Part shown: one piece after another, positions 15,001-22,952 of the stretch
Layout of the letters: each line of letters opens with the position of its first letter
How positions within the stretch are numbered: the stretch's first letter is position 1
Source of the DNA: Flavobacterium sp.
Lineage (GTDB): Bacteria; Bacteroidota; Bacteroidia; Flavobacteriales; Flavobacteriaceae
Assembly (NCBI RefSeq): GCF_027490375.1
Contig: NZ_JAIXYH010000090.1
Coordinates: 1 to 35,542 of the forward strand
Direction: 5' to 3'
Length of the DNA stretch: 35,542 nucleotides
Notes under the pieces: generated by a model
Told to the model about the DNA's origin: nothing
Databases searched by the model: none
What the model saw: the letters and a program-made list of their open reading frames with translations, nothing else
Translations under genes and position numbers: made by a program

Positions 15001-17922
15001 ATGCGGAACAAGTACTTTTTTACGAAATTGAGTTTTTATGCGGTGTTGCTGCTTTTTTCAATACACATGAAAACTGTTGCGCAAGTAACGGAAATCAATC
15101 AAATTGAAATCGATACAGTTGCCGCAGAGTTGCCTTTAGAGCATGCGACACAAAATGTGCTCCTCAACCAATCGACTAGCAGTTGTATTTCGCCTCAATA
15201 CATTGAAGTTTACATTCGGCACAGCGATAAGTTAGGTTTTCGTTGGAATGCAGTTACACCAACGCCTTCTTTAGGATATGAATACGACATTTCGCAATCC
15301 AATACGCCACCCACGAGCAACTTGGAAACTAATGAAACATTTTCTACGGAAGTTTCGTACGGTTCCTTAGAGGCAAACACTACATATTATTTTTGGGTTC
15401 GTTCGATTTGCGATGGCCAATTTGGGCCTTGGATTAGCAGTGGTCCGGTGAGTACTTTGCCTTATAAATGTGTAAATGCGCCCGATGGAGAAATAAATTC
15501 AAGCAGTATCGCAATTTCATGCGGGACTGGCTTTCAGCAAATTACAAATTTCCCAATTGGTCCTAGTTTTTATGCGAAAATTACGATTCTTCCAAATAAA
15601 ACGTATGCTTTTAAAAGTAGTATTCCTACCGATTACATCACTGTTGCTCAGTTTAATGGAATAGACATGAGTATTTACGCACACGGACAAGGGACGGTTT
15701 ACTGGAATTCATACAACACCAGTGGTTCTCTTGTTCGATTTTATGTACACTCCAGCGCAAATTGCGGAGTAGATAATAGCGAGATTAGATACCGATATGT
15801 GAGCTGTCAGGACGAGATAAACACCTGCGCGCCACCTTCCGGATTAACTGTAGGTTCCGTGACGCCGACTTCGGCTGTTTTGGATTGGGATGCATCAAGC
15901 GTTACGCCTATAGGAGGCTACGACATTTATTTGAGTACCAGCGCAGAAACACCGCTGTTAACTGCTACTCCTACTGCAAGTACGAGTAATTCGGTTACCA
16001 CTTATCCGTTATTGAACTTGCAGAGCAGTACTACGTATTATGCTTGGATTCGATCGAATTGTATTGTGAACTTAGGTGATTGGATTCAACCGATAAGCTT
16101 TACTACGCCCGCTGCTCCAACGTGCCCAGTGCCTTTTGGTCTGCAGGCTTCAAATGTCACTTCAAATTCTGCGAGCATTTCTTGGACAGCACCTCAAAGT
16201 GCCATTTTGGAAAGCTACGTGTATTATGTGAGTACCTCTCCTACCCCGCCAACGGACAATACCGTACCAACAGGAAGTACATTTACCAATATTGTCGATT
16301 TAAATTCGCTTTCGCCACAAACAACATATTATTTTTGGGTACAGAGCATCTGCGACTCGTTAACTAGTGTTTGGAGTTCCGGAAGTAGTTTCACAACAAC
16401 TGCAACAACTTTTTGTACCAATGCTGTAAACGGACAAATACCTGCAAATACAATAAGTCCGAGCTGTACGGGAAGTCCGCAGACCCTTGCCGCGGTAACC
16501 TTTACCGGATCTTATTCGGTACTTAATTTATCGGCTAATACCACTTACGTTTTAGCGAGTTCTGTAGCAACAGATTATTGGACAATTACAACTAATGATG
16601 GATCGCAAGTTTTGGGAGAAGGTACAACCCCAATGGAAATTGTTGTTGGAGCTACCGGTGGAATAGTACGTTCTTACTTGCACACGAACAGTACTTGTGG
16701 CGTATCATTAGCTTCGCGAAGTACCACAATTAGTTGCCCGGCACCGGTTAGTCCGTGCCAGACGCCAAGCGTTACTGCGCCAACAAATGTGACGTTTAAT
16801 TCGGCGACACTAAATTGGAGTAATAGCGCGACTCCAAGTAACGGATATCAAATTTATTACAGTACCAGTTCGGTACCGCCAACCGCCAGTACCGTGCCGC
16901 AAGAAACGGCCACGGGATTAACGAAAACCATCACCAATCTTTCGGCGAGCACTACCTACTACTATTGGATCCGTGCGAATTGCGGAGCGAACTTTAGCAA
17001 CTGGACATCGACAAATAGTTTTACCACAGCAGCCGACACCACGTGCCCAACGCCATTTAATTTGCAAGTGAGCGAGTTAGGTCCGATTAGTGCAACGCTA
17101 AACTGGCAGATACAAAATGATGCGGGTTATACATTCGATGTATTGGTGCGTTTGAACAACGTTGCTCCGACCATTAATACCATACCTAGTTTTAACATAA
17201 ACGCGAATTCGGCTTTTTATGCTGGTAATAATATTGAGCCGAATAAAACATATTATTGGTGGGTTCGAACGAACTGTGGAGCGACAAAATCGCCATGGGT
17301 AGCCGGAGGCAGTTTTACAACGCCGATTCCAACGAATTGTTCACAGGCATTTTATTTTCAATATCCGCAGGAAACGGTAGTACCCACTTGCAACAATACG
17401 AGTCAGATTGTAGAAGAGTTTGCTATTACGGGAGATTTTTCGGTTTTGACTGCTTCGGCCAACCGTCAGTACACTTTTTCGACTACGATTGCAACAGATT
17501 TCATAACCATTTCCAATGCAAATAATACAGCTGTATTAGCTTCAGGAACAACTCCATTAGTTTGGTTGTCGGGAAATTACTCCGGAAATATCCGATACGT
17601 TGTGCATGAAAATTCACTTTGTGCAACCGACACATCGTTTCGTACTAAGTCGGTTAGTTGTACTACGAATTTGAGTGTTGAAGCTGTTGATTACGAAGTT
17701 TTCAAATTATTCCCAAATCCGACGACCGATTTAGTTACGATTATGGCGGACAAGACCATTGAAAACATCAAAATTTATAACCAAATCGGACAGTTGCTTG
17801 CGGTTTTTCAACCGAACAATTCCGAAACTGTTTTCTCCACGAGTTCGTATGCCGCTGGTATTTATTTTGTGGAAGTTAAAACAGAAAACGGCACCCTAAC
17901 CTCTCGTTTACTAAAAAAGTAG
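15001..17922 (+). CDS. Surface/secreted FN3 protein with T9SS sorting domain and a repeated unknown domain
   Basis: 973 residues. A signal peptide (1-28, ends KTVAQ) precedes the architecture FN3 (62-154), X1 (157-269), FN3 (275-370), FN3 (374-467), X2 (472-579), FN3 (585-677), FN3 (681-776), X3 (780-887) and a type A T9SS sorting domain (896-973, with FPNPTTDLVTI and GIYFVEVKT). FN3 modules show the TTYYFWVRS..C signature. The X unit (about 110 residues) begins and ends with Cys and carries ATDY/FITI and a late H.NS.C motif; I do not recognise it. The protein should pass the outer membrane by T9SS and be released or anchored after tail cleavage. No catalytic residues are evident, so an adhesin or binding role is the best guess. 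A terminator follows at 17945-17969. Confidence 0.9.
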   Translation: MRNKYFFTKLSFYAVLLLFSIHMKTVAQVTEINQIEIDTVAAELPLEHATQNVLLNQSTSSCISPQYIEVYIRHSDKLGFRWNAVTPTPSLGYEYDISQSNTPPTSNLETNETFSTEVSYGSLEANTTYYFWVRSICDGQFGPWISSGPVSTLPYKCVNAPDGEINSSSIAISCGTGFQQITNFPIGPSFYAKITILPNKTYAFKSSIPTDYITVAQFNGIDMSIYAHGQGTVYWNSYNTSGSLVRFYVHSSANCGVDNSEIRYRYVSCQDEINTCAPPSGLTVGSVTPTSAVLDWDASSVTPIGGYDIYLSTSAETPLLTATPTASTSNSVTTYPLLNLQSSTTYYAWIRSNCIVNLGDWIQPISFTTPAAPTCPVPFGLQASNVTSNSASISWTAPQSAILESYVYYVSTSPTPPTDNTVPTGSTFTNIVDLNSLSPQTTYYFWVQSICDSLTSVWSSGSSFTTTATTFCTNAVNGQIPANTISPSCTGSPQTLAAVTFTGSYSVLNLSANTTYVLASSVATDYWTITTNDGSQVLGEGTTPMEIVVGATGGIVRSYLHTNSTCGVSLASRSTTISCPAPVSPCQTPSVTAPTNVTFNSATLNWSNSATPSNGYQIYYSTSSVPPTASTVPQETATGLTKTITNLSASTTYYYWIRANCGANFSNWTSTNSFTTAADTTCPTPFNLQVSELGPISATLNWQIQNDAGYTFDVLVRLNNVAPTINTIPSFNINANSAFYAGNNIEPNKTYYWWVRTNCGATKSPWVAGGSFTTPIPTNCSQAFYFQYPQETVVPTCNNTSQIVEEFAITGDFSVLTASANRQYTFSTTIATDFITISNANNTAVLASGTTPLVWLSGNYSGNIRYVVHENSLCATDTSFRTKSVSCTTNLSVEAVDYEVFKLFPNPTTDLVTIMADKTIENIKIYNQIGQLLAVFQPNNSETVFSTSSYAAGIYFVEVKTENGTLTSRLLKK

Positions 17923-17944
17923 TTTTTTATTCTTTATTTCAGAG

Positions 17945-17972
17945 AAAGATCGCTTTGGGGGCGGTCTTTTTC
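17945..17972 (+). terminator. Rho-independent terminator after the FN3/T9SS gene
   Basis: aaagatcgc (17945-17953) pairs with gcggtcttt (17961-17969) with one T/G wobble around a seven-base loop, and a T-rich run follows (tttttcgttttt). It lies 22 bp past the stop codon. Confidence 0.75.
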
Positions 17973-18311
17973 GTTTTTGTGAAAAGAACAAGTTGCTGAA
18001 AAAGTACGTTGATGCATTATTTTGGAAGCGAATTCTCGGGCCTAATTCGAGTTTGAAAACGTTTACACGTGTTGTTTGTGAACAATCGTTTGATGGTAAC
18101 GATTGTGAAATAGCCCTGATAGCAGCGAAAAGCCCACAGGCTTGGCGAGTTGTGCGCACGGTATTTTGTTGGCGACCAACGGAAGCCAAACAAAAAAGCT
18201 GTGCAAACCCTTGCCAAACCGCGGACTTGCAACGAATAGCAGGATTAGCTTCTAAAAGAAATTACTTCAAAAATTTACGCTCCTTAACTTAAATTTTGAT
18301 TGAGGAAATTG
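17973..18311. other. Intergenic gap with REP-like repeat
   Basis: The gap lies between the FN3 gene terminator and the minus-strand terminator at 18313. It holds an inverted repeat ACAATCGT/ACGATTGT (18082-18106) just ahead of the REP-like repeat at 18112-18253. The open frames on both strands translate the repeat and are not credible genes. Confidence 0.65.
18112..18253 (+). repeat. REP-like intergenic repeat, subfamily A copy 2
   Basis: Same length and ends as the copy at 10791-10932 (agccctgatagcagcgaaaa ... acgaatagcaggattagctt). The core cacgg, tggcgaccaacggaagcc and gtgcaaacccttgccaaacc is conserved, while the stem regions have changed partly in concert. It is likely an RNA-structured or REP-type element. 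Confidence 0.75.
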
Positions 18312-18312
18312 A

Positions 18313-18337
18313 TAAAAAAAACCGACTTGAAAGTCGG
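18313..18337 (-). terminator. Rho-independent terminator of the saccharopine-dehydrogenase-like gene
   Basis: On the minus strand CCGACT pairs with AGTCGG around TTCA (18337-18322), and eight or so T residues follow (18321-18313). It starts 15 bp past the stop codon at 18352. Confidence 0.85.
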
Positions 18338-18351
18338 CTTTTGAAGTATTT

Positions 18352-19584
18352 TTAGTGCTTTTCGAGTGCACAGCCTTCGTCTACGTAATCTTGCAGATAT
18401 TGAAAACGCTGCGTTAATGAACCTTTAGAAGTAATTTGTGCGCGCGCCAAAATTCCGTCGGCGTCGTTATTGAAAAAGGCTGGTATGATATTTTCAATGA
18501 ACATTTCGCCAAAACCTTCGGTGGCATCTTTGGGCAATTCGCAGGGCAAATTATCGATAGACATTACCGTGATGGCACCCGGGTGTCTGTAATCGACTTC
18601 CTCGCCAGTAGAAGGTAAGTATCCAAAAAATGGATTGGCAATGGTGCTGGCTTTTATGGTGCAGGCAATCGGACCGTCGACATCGCAAGACACGTCGGCA
18701 ACCACTTTGATCTTATTTGCAGGAGCGTTGAGCAGCTCTCGGCTTAGAATTTCCGGATTTTGCGTCGCATGAAAGTGTCCGGCCATGTACACGTCGGCAA
18801 CTTTAGAAAAGCGTTCAAAATCGGAGGTGTACATTTCGGGCGTTTGGTAAAAATCAGCTTTACTAGCGTTTTTACCATCAATTCTTTTGTAGTAATCGGT
18901 TACGTCTAATTGTACGTAAACGGGTTTGTCGTACTGTTTGGTAAGGAAATCGGCAACGCTAATTTTCTTAATCTTAGCCATTTGCAAGACTTCTTCGATT
19001 CCGTTTGCCACTTTTCCGTGTCCAGTGAGCACAATTTTAATGTTTGGCAAAACCAATCGCTTCACGCGTTCTTCTAGTGCTTGTTTGCAGGAAAGCGACT
19101 CGGCTTTTGGCAGTTCGAATAACTCGTATTTCAAGCCAAAAGCGCGTAAACCATTGTACGCACCTACAATTCCGGCGTAGCGACCAAAACCGATTAAGCG
19201 TTTATTTTCGGCATTTACCAGCGTTTCGTGGTCGAACAAATCGATGTCTTTTTGCAGCACAGCTTGCAACAATTTGCGGTTGTGCGCTTGCTTTTTGATG
19301 GTATGAGAAAAGAAGAAGTACTTTTTGTTTGGCAGAAGATTGTCGACAGGGATTTCCTTCACACCAAAGAGCACATCGCAGTCGGATAAATCGGTTGTTA
19401 CTTCGAAGCCGGCGTTGCGGTATTCTTCGTCGGTAAAAACACGAATATCAGAAGATTCTACAGCAAATTCGAGTTCGGGATAGCGTTCTCGAAGCTGGAT
19501 GAGCGCCGCAGGACTAAAGACTGCACGTCTGTCTGGCGGCGATTTTCGTTCTTTAATAATTCCGAATTTCATAGCAGTATTCAA
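18352..19584 (-). CDS. NAD(P)-dependent dehydrogenase of the saccharopine dehydrogenase (lysine-forming) / alanine dehydrogenase superfamily
   Basis: 410 residues. The N-terminal AlaDH/PNT-type domain has GIIKERKSPPDRRAVFSP. It also carries the Lys/His pair of lysine-forming saccharopine dehydrogenases: K76 in LFGVKEIP and H94 in FFFSHTIKKQ. A segment FGRYAGIVGAYNGLRAFG corresponds to the linker helix of that family. The nucleotide-binding half follows, with IVLTGHGKVANGIEEVL at about residues 185-200 as a Rossmann-like glycine turn. The likely reaction is oxidative cleavage or formation of saccharopine, or of another amino-acid/2-oxoacid adduct. No lysine-pathway neighbour confirms this. Two in-frame starts are possible, Met1 (19584) and Met5 (19572). 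The gene is monocistronic, with its own promoter and terminator. Confidence 0.75.
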   Translation of the reverse strand: MNTAMKFGIIKERKSPPDRRAVFSPAALIQLRERYPELEFAVESSDIRVFTDEEYRNAGFEVTTDLSDCDVLFGVKEIPVDNLLPNKKYFFFSHTIKKQAHNRKLLQAVLQKDIDLFDHETLVNAENKRLIGFGRYAGIVGAYNGLRAFGLKYELFELPKAESLSCKQALEERVKRLVLPNIKIVLTGHGKVANGIEEVLQMAKIKKISVADFLTKQYDKPVYVQLDVTDYYKRIDGKNASKADFYQTPEMYTSDFERFSKVADVYMAGHFHATQNPEILSRELLNAPANKIKVVADVSCDVDGPIACTIKASTIANPFFGYLPSTGEEVDYRHPGAITVMSIDNLPCELPKDATEGFGEMFIENIIPAFFNNDADGILARAQITSKGSLTQRFQYLQDYVDEGCALEKH

Positions 19585-19694
19585 AATTCATTACAGTTGT
19601 GTTGTTGTTGCTTAAAGTACTTTGCTGTATTTTTAAAAAATTAACGAAATCGTTGTAGTTTATAAAATACTAACTAAAGCTATTTAATATGTTA

Positions 19695-19724
19695 CAAATA
19701 TAACATCGTTATTTCATAACACAA
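19695..19724 (-). promoter_or_regulatory. Promoter of the saccharopine-dehydrogenase-like gene
   Basis: On the minus strand TTG (19724-19722), 19 bp, then TATATTTG (19702-19695), a full match to the Bacteroidota promoter. It predicts a leader of about 100 nt before the ATG at 19584. Confidence 0.6.
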
Positions 19725-19800
19725 GCAAAGGCAAAAATATTTCAACCAGCATTGGTTCATAAATTAACATGAGTAGCTGTGAATAGTGCGGTTCGACTGC

Positions 19801-19808
19801 TATATTTG
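19801..19808 (+). promoter_or_regulatory. -7 box of the serine hydrolase gene
   Basis: TATATTTG is an exact match to TAnnTTTG, 20 bp before the ATG at 19829. The -33 region is weak (TGTG near 19778). Confidence 0.5.
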
Positions 19809-19828
19809 CTCTAATACTCCCCTGTACT

Positions 19829-20983
19829 ATGAGGCATTTAATTTTGTTGATGCTAGTTTTAGTGACTAGTTGTGTTGGAGATGCGCGTGATCGTTTGAGT
19901 AATTCGGATCATGAGCAACCTTTTCAGGTGGCATTCAGAACTTTATCGAGACAATATAAACAAGAGAAAGCTGCTGCGGTTGATCAGTTTTTCAAGAAAT
20001 ATTGGTTGTCTAATCAGGTCAGTGGTGCTTTTTTAGTAGCGAAGAACGGTCAGATAATTTACGAAGCATACAAAGGTTGCGGAAGTTTTGAGCGTCGGGA
20101 TTCGATAAAAGCCGAGACACCTATACATATTGCTTCGGTTTCTAAAGTGTTGACGGCTGCATTGATCATGCGTTTAAAAAACGAAGGTTTAATACAACTC
20201 GACGACGATGTTTCCAAGTATTTAAAACCATTTCCGTATTTGGGAATGACCGTTCGGCATTTGTTAACACATCGGAGTGGTTTAGCTAATTATGCGTATT
20301 TGTGCGATGAGAAGGAAATTTGGGATAAACGCAATCGGGTTAAGAACAGCGATGTTTTAGCTATTTTCAACAAGTTTTCGATTCCGTTGCAGGGAGGGAT
20401 TGGGAAGCGATTTGCGTATTGCAATACCAACTATGTTTTCCTGGCACTTATAGCCGAGCAGGTAACACAAAAGAGTTACCCTGTACTGATGCAAGAGTAT
20501 ATTTTTGGGCCGTTGGGAATGAAACATTCGTTTGTTATGACCGATGATTTGGATAAAGAAGCCGTTTGCCAATCCTATAAAGGAAATCGGATGCGTTTAG
20601 CTTTCGATCATTTAGACGATACTTACGGCGACAAAAACATTTATTCGACACCACGTGATTTGTTGCTGTTTGATAAGGCGACTTATTCCGATGATTTTTT
20701 CACGGATGCCGACAAGCAAGAAATTTATCGCGGTTACAGTTACGAAAGTCGCGGAACGCGTAATTACGGTATCGGAATTCGTTTGTATGAATGGAAGACA
20801 GGAGAAAAAATGTTTTACCACAACGGCTGGTGGCACGGAAATACGAGTTCGTACGTGACGTTGCGTAAAGATTCGGTTTGCATCATTGCGTTGTCTAACA
20901 AATACAGCAAAGTACCGTATCAGTCGTTTAAATTAGCTTCGGCATTCGGAAACTATCCGATTGATGGCGAGGCTGGGGAATAA
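19829..20983 (+). CDS. Lipoprotein serine hydrolase (class C beta-lactamase / DD-peptidase family)
   Basis: 384 residues. A lipoprotein signal peptide ends in the lipobox LVTSC (Cys15), so the mature protein should be lipid-anchored in the periplasm or outer membrane. The beta-lactamase (PF00144-type) fold has the SxxK motif S103-V-S-K106 (IASVSKVLTAAL) and the Tyr motif Y197-C-N199. HNG (H331-G333, in YHNGWWHG) stands in place of KTG, as is common in this family. It also has the typical LTHRSGL segment. Members are esterases, D-aminopeptidases or penicillin-binding enzymes, and true beta-lactamase activity is less likely. The gene is single, followed 50 bp later by tmRNA with its own promoter. 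The exact substrate cannot be called. Confidence 0.88.
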   Translation: MRHLILLMLVLVTSCVGDARDRLSNSDHEQPFQVAFRTLSRQYKQEKAAAVDQFFKKYWLSNQVSGAFLVAKNGQIIYEAYKGCGSFERRDSIKAETPIHIASVSKVLTAALIMRLKNEGLIQLDDDVSKYLKPFPYLGMTVRHLLTHRSGLANYAYLCDEKEIWDKRNRVKNSDVLAIFNKFSIPLQGGIGKRFAYCNTNYVFLALIAEQVTQKSYPVLMQEYIFGPLGMKHSFVMTDDLDKEAVCQSYKGNRMRLAFDHLDDTYGDKNIYSTPRDLLLFDKATYSDDFFTDADKQEIYRGYSYESRGTRNYGIGIRLYEWKTGEKMFYHNGWWHGNTSSYVTLRKDSVCIIALSNKYSKVPYQSFKLASAFGNYPIDGEAGE

Positions 20984-20985
20984 AC

Positions 20986-21016
20986 TTGCGTACTGCGGAA
21001 AGAGGCACTATATTTG
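20986..21016 (+). promoter_or_regulatory. Promoter of the tmRNA gene
   Basis: TTG (20986-20988), 20 bp, then TATATTTG (21009-21016) is an exact match to the Bacteroidota promoter. The predicted start lies a few bases ahead of the mature tmRNA 5' end at 21034. The TTG falls directly after the stop codon of the serine hydrolase gene. Confidence 0.8.
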
Positions 21017-21033
21017 CAGGCTCGAATTTACTT

Positions 21034-21426
21034 GGGGTCGACTGGTTTTGACAGCAAGTTGAATTGGAAAATAAGCACGTCGAGAACTGGAGTAATTCTC
21101 GTTAATAAAAGGCTTCACACTTTTATACGGCGAAGGAAACTACGCTCTTGCTGCATAATCTGAAGTTTAGTAAGATTAGCCTCGTCCTACCAGGTAGGAA
21201 AGCAGGATTTACCTCAAAAGCCTTGGTTTATGGCATTTGGTTAAGGTAAATCGTAAAAATAAACCTAGGTGTTGCGATGCTTCTAAGCGACATCGAAATA
21301 ACAGAAGCTAAGTGTTCGGTGGCGGTTACCGGCCAAGCCAAACATCGAAAATCTAAGCGGTAAATAAGCGTGTAGAAAGTTTTTTGGTTGCTTGTTTGGA
21401 CCCGAGTTCGATTCTCGGCGACTCCA
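21034..21426 (+). ncRNA. ssrA: Transfer-messenger RNA (tmRNA)
   Basis: The 5' end GGGGTCGACTGGTTTTGACA and the 3' end with a T-arm (GGACCCGAGTTCGATTCTCGG) followed by CGACTCCA pair as an alanyl-tRNA-like acceptor stem with one G-U. The CCA is not fully encoded (CA follows). The resume frame at 21129-21158 reads G-E-G-N-Y-A-L-A-A-stop, a tag with the standard YALAA degradation signal. The RNA rescues stalled ribosomes with SmpB and marks the nascent chain for proteolysis. The length of about 393 nt is normal for bacteria. It has its own promoter and terminator. Confidence 0.97.
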
Positions 21427-21430
21427 CAAA

Positions 21431-21465
21431 AAAAGCGGTACTTTGGTTTAGTGCCGCTTTTTTTA
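21431..21465 (+). terminator. Terminator of ssrA
   Basis: aaaagcggtac (21431-21441) pairs with gtgccgctttt (21451-21461), with one G/T mismatch, and a T run follows. It begins 4 bp past the tmRNA. Confidence 0.85.
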
Positions 21466-21555
21466 TTCGTTAAAATCAAGGATTTTTTTGTAGATGATAC
21501 TTACTGAAATCTACAAGAGCTCTTTTAATAGTATGAATAGCAGATTACAAAAAAT

Positions 21556-22332
21556 TCAGTTTTCGTGTTCGCTCGCTGGAAAACGAATTTGAATGACGTT
21601 TCCGGTTTCGGAGGAACTTTGTTTGATTTTACCGCCGATTTGTTTGCTTCGCGAAAGAATGTTTTTAAGTCCCATGCCTTTTGATTTTTTTAGATTTTCA
21701 AAAAAGTCGAATGGCGAACCGTTGTCTTTAATTTCAAGTTCCAGAAAGGAGTCTATTTTCTTGATACTGAAATGAACCACAGTAACATTGCCGTATTTGA
21801 GCATATTACCGAGTAATTCTTGCACGATTCGATAGAGTTCGTAGGAATTTGAGGCAGAAACGGGAATATCGCGCTGATAAAAATCAGTGTGAATGGTAAG
21901 TAAACTCCATTTTTTAATTCGTTCGAAGTAATCTTCTAGGGTTGGTACTAGTCCAAGTGTATCAAGCAAAGGCGGCATTAGGTTATAGCTGATTACTTTC
22001 ACTTCGGCGAGCATGTTTTCAACCGATGTTTTTACGCCGTACAAAACGGCACGACTTTCTTGATCTTGGATTTTTGTTTCCAGTTGCGAGATGTGGTTGC
22101 GTATGGTAATCATATCGCCGCTAATGCCGTCGTGGAAATCTTCTGCAATACGTTTGCGTTCTCGTTTTTCGGATTCGAGCGATACACGTAGTAAATTCTC
22201 AGACTCGGCTTGTCTGATTTTCAGAACTTTTCTTTGGTAAATTAACGCAATTAGCAAAACACCTAGCGTCATGGAAATCATGATTAAGGTGCCAATCCAG
22301 AAGAAAATTACTAGTCCGTCTTCATTTTCCAT
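21556..22332 (-). CDS. Short membrane-tethered histidine kinase (HisKA_3/HATPase, NarL-partner type)
   Basis: 258 residues. One N-terminal transmembrane helix (about 8-30) precedes a coiled linker and a HisKA_3-like dimerisation region with H67 in EDFHDGISGD. The ATPase domain has an N-box (QELLGNMLKYG, N176) and the G-region IKDNG (201-205), where the usual next Gly is replaced (DNGSPF), then KGMGLKNI (218-225). It has no sensor domain of its own. It overlaps by 22 bp the gene of a multi-TM protein, which probably supplies sensing. Kinases of this type usually phosphorylate a LuxR/NarL-family response regulator, but none lies next to it in the window. The missing glycine in the first G-box is a mild deviation, so activity is likely but not certain. 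Confidence 0.85.
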   Translation of the reverse strand: MENEDGLVIFFWIGTLIMISMTLGVLLIALIYQRKVLKIRQAESENLLRVSLESEKRERKRIAEDFHDGISGDMITIRNHISQLETKIQDQESRAVLYGVKTSVENMLAEVKVISYNLMPPLLDTLGLVPTLEDYFERIKKWSLLTIHTDFYQRDIPVSASNSYELYRIVQELLGNMLKYGNVTVVHFSIKKIDSFLELEIKDNGSPFDFFENLKKSKGMGLKNILSRSKQIGGKIKQSSSETGNVIQIRFPASEHEN

Positions 22333-22949
22333 ACGCCAAAACTAATTAAAAGTCTAAAGAAAATTGCAGCGATACAATTTATTTCCCAGTAGTTGGTGAA
22401 GGAAAGGGAACTTTTAACTATGAAGTTACTGGCTAAAAACAGAAATAGTGTACTTGCGTAATACAAGGTAAGAGAAAGGATGAAATAAAAATTCGGATTG
22501 TCCCATAAATTCCAATCTTTTAAATCGTCCATTAATTTTCGGAACCATAATAGGACACTTAAAAAGATAAAAGCAGTTATATAGGTTCTATTGATAGCCA
22601 TAGCAAGATACATTATACTTCGGTCGACCCATAGAAAAAACGAACTCATATAAACAGCGATGAAACCGATTAAAAGCCATTTAAAGAGCTTTTGGTGGCT
22701 GGGTTTTAAAAGGTTTTTAAAGAAGTAATGAATTGCTAGGAAACTTAAAAACGGATAAATTTGAAACCAAAAATACGTATCTGTATATAAAAGATGCGTG
22801 ATAAAGTACTCGTAAAGCGTTGAGATACCTATGAGCCAAATAAATGGCGTGAATGGTCCTGAATTTATAGCCGCTTTTTTTACGTAAAACAACATGGCTA
22901 CATCAAGAACTCCTGCTAAAAGTGCTGTGTAGAAAAAAGTGTTATCCAA
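22311..22949 (-). CDS. Multi-TM membrane protein coupled to the histidine kinase
   Basis: 212 residues, almost all hydrophobic, with about six or seven predicted helices (for example TALLAGVLDVAMLFYV, PFIWLIGISTLYEYFI, WLLIGFIAVYMSSFFLWV, TYITAFIFLSVLLWF, FYFILSLTLYYASTLFLFL, IAAIFFRLLISFGV). I do not recognise a named family. Its 3' end overlaps the kinase gene by 22 bp and its 5' end is 3 bp from the small Cys-motif gene, so all three are made together. By analogy with 7TM-sensor kinases it may be the separated membrane sensor module of the short kinase. That role is inference from context. Confidence 0.8.
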   Translation of the reverse strand: MDNTFFYTALLAGVLDVAMLFYVKKAAINSGPFTPFIWLIGISTLYEYFITHLLYTDTYFWFQIYPFLSFLAIHYFFKNLLKPSHQKLFKWLLIGFIAVYMSSFFLWVDRSIMYLAMAINRTYITAFIFLSVLLWFRKLMDDLKDWNLWDNPNFYFILSLTLYYASTLFLFLASNFIVKSSLSFTNYWEINCIAAIFFRLLISFGVWKMKTD

Positions 22950-22952
22950 TTT

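Noticed and set aside
17911..18292. Open frames of 71-99 codons around 18000-18290
   Set aside because: They run through the second REP-like copy and a terminator, and have no start or codon pattern of a gene.
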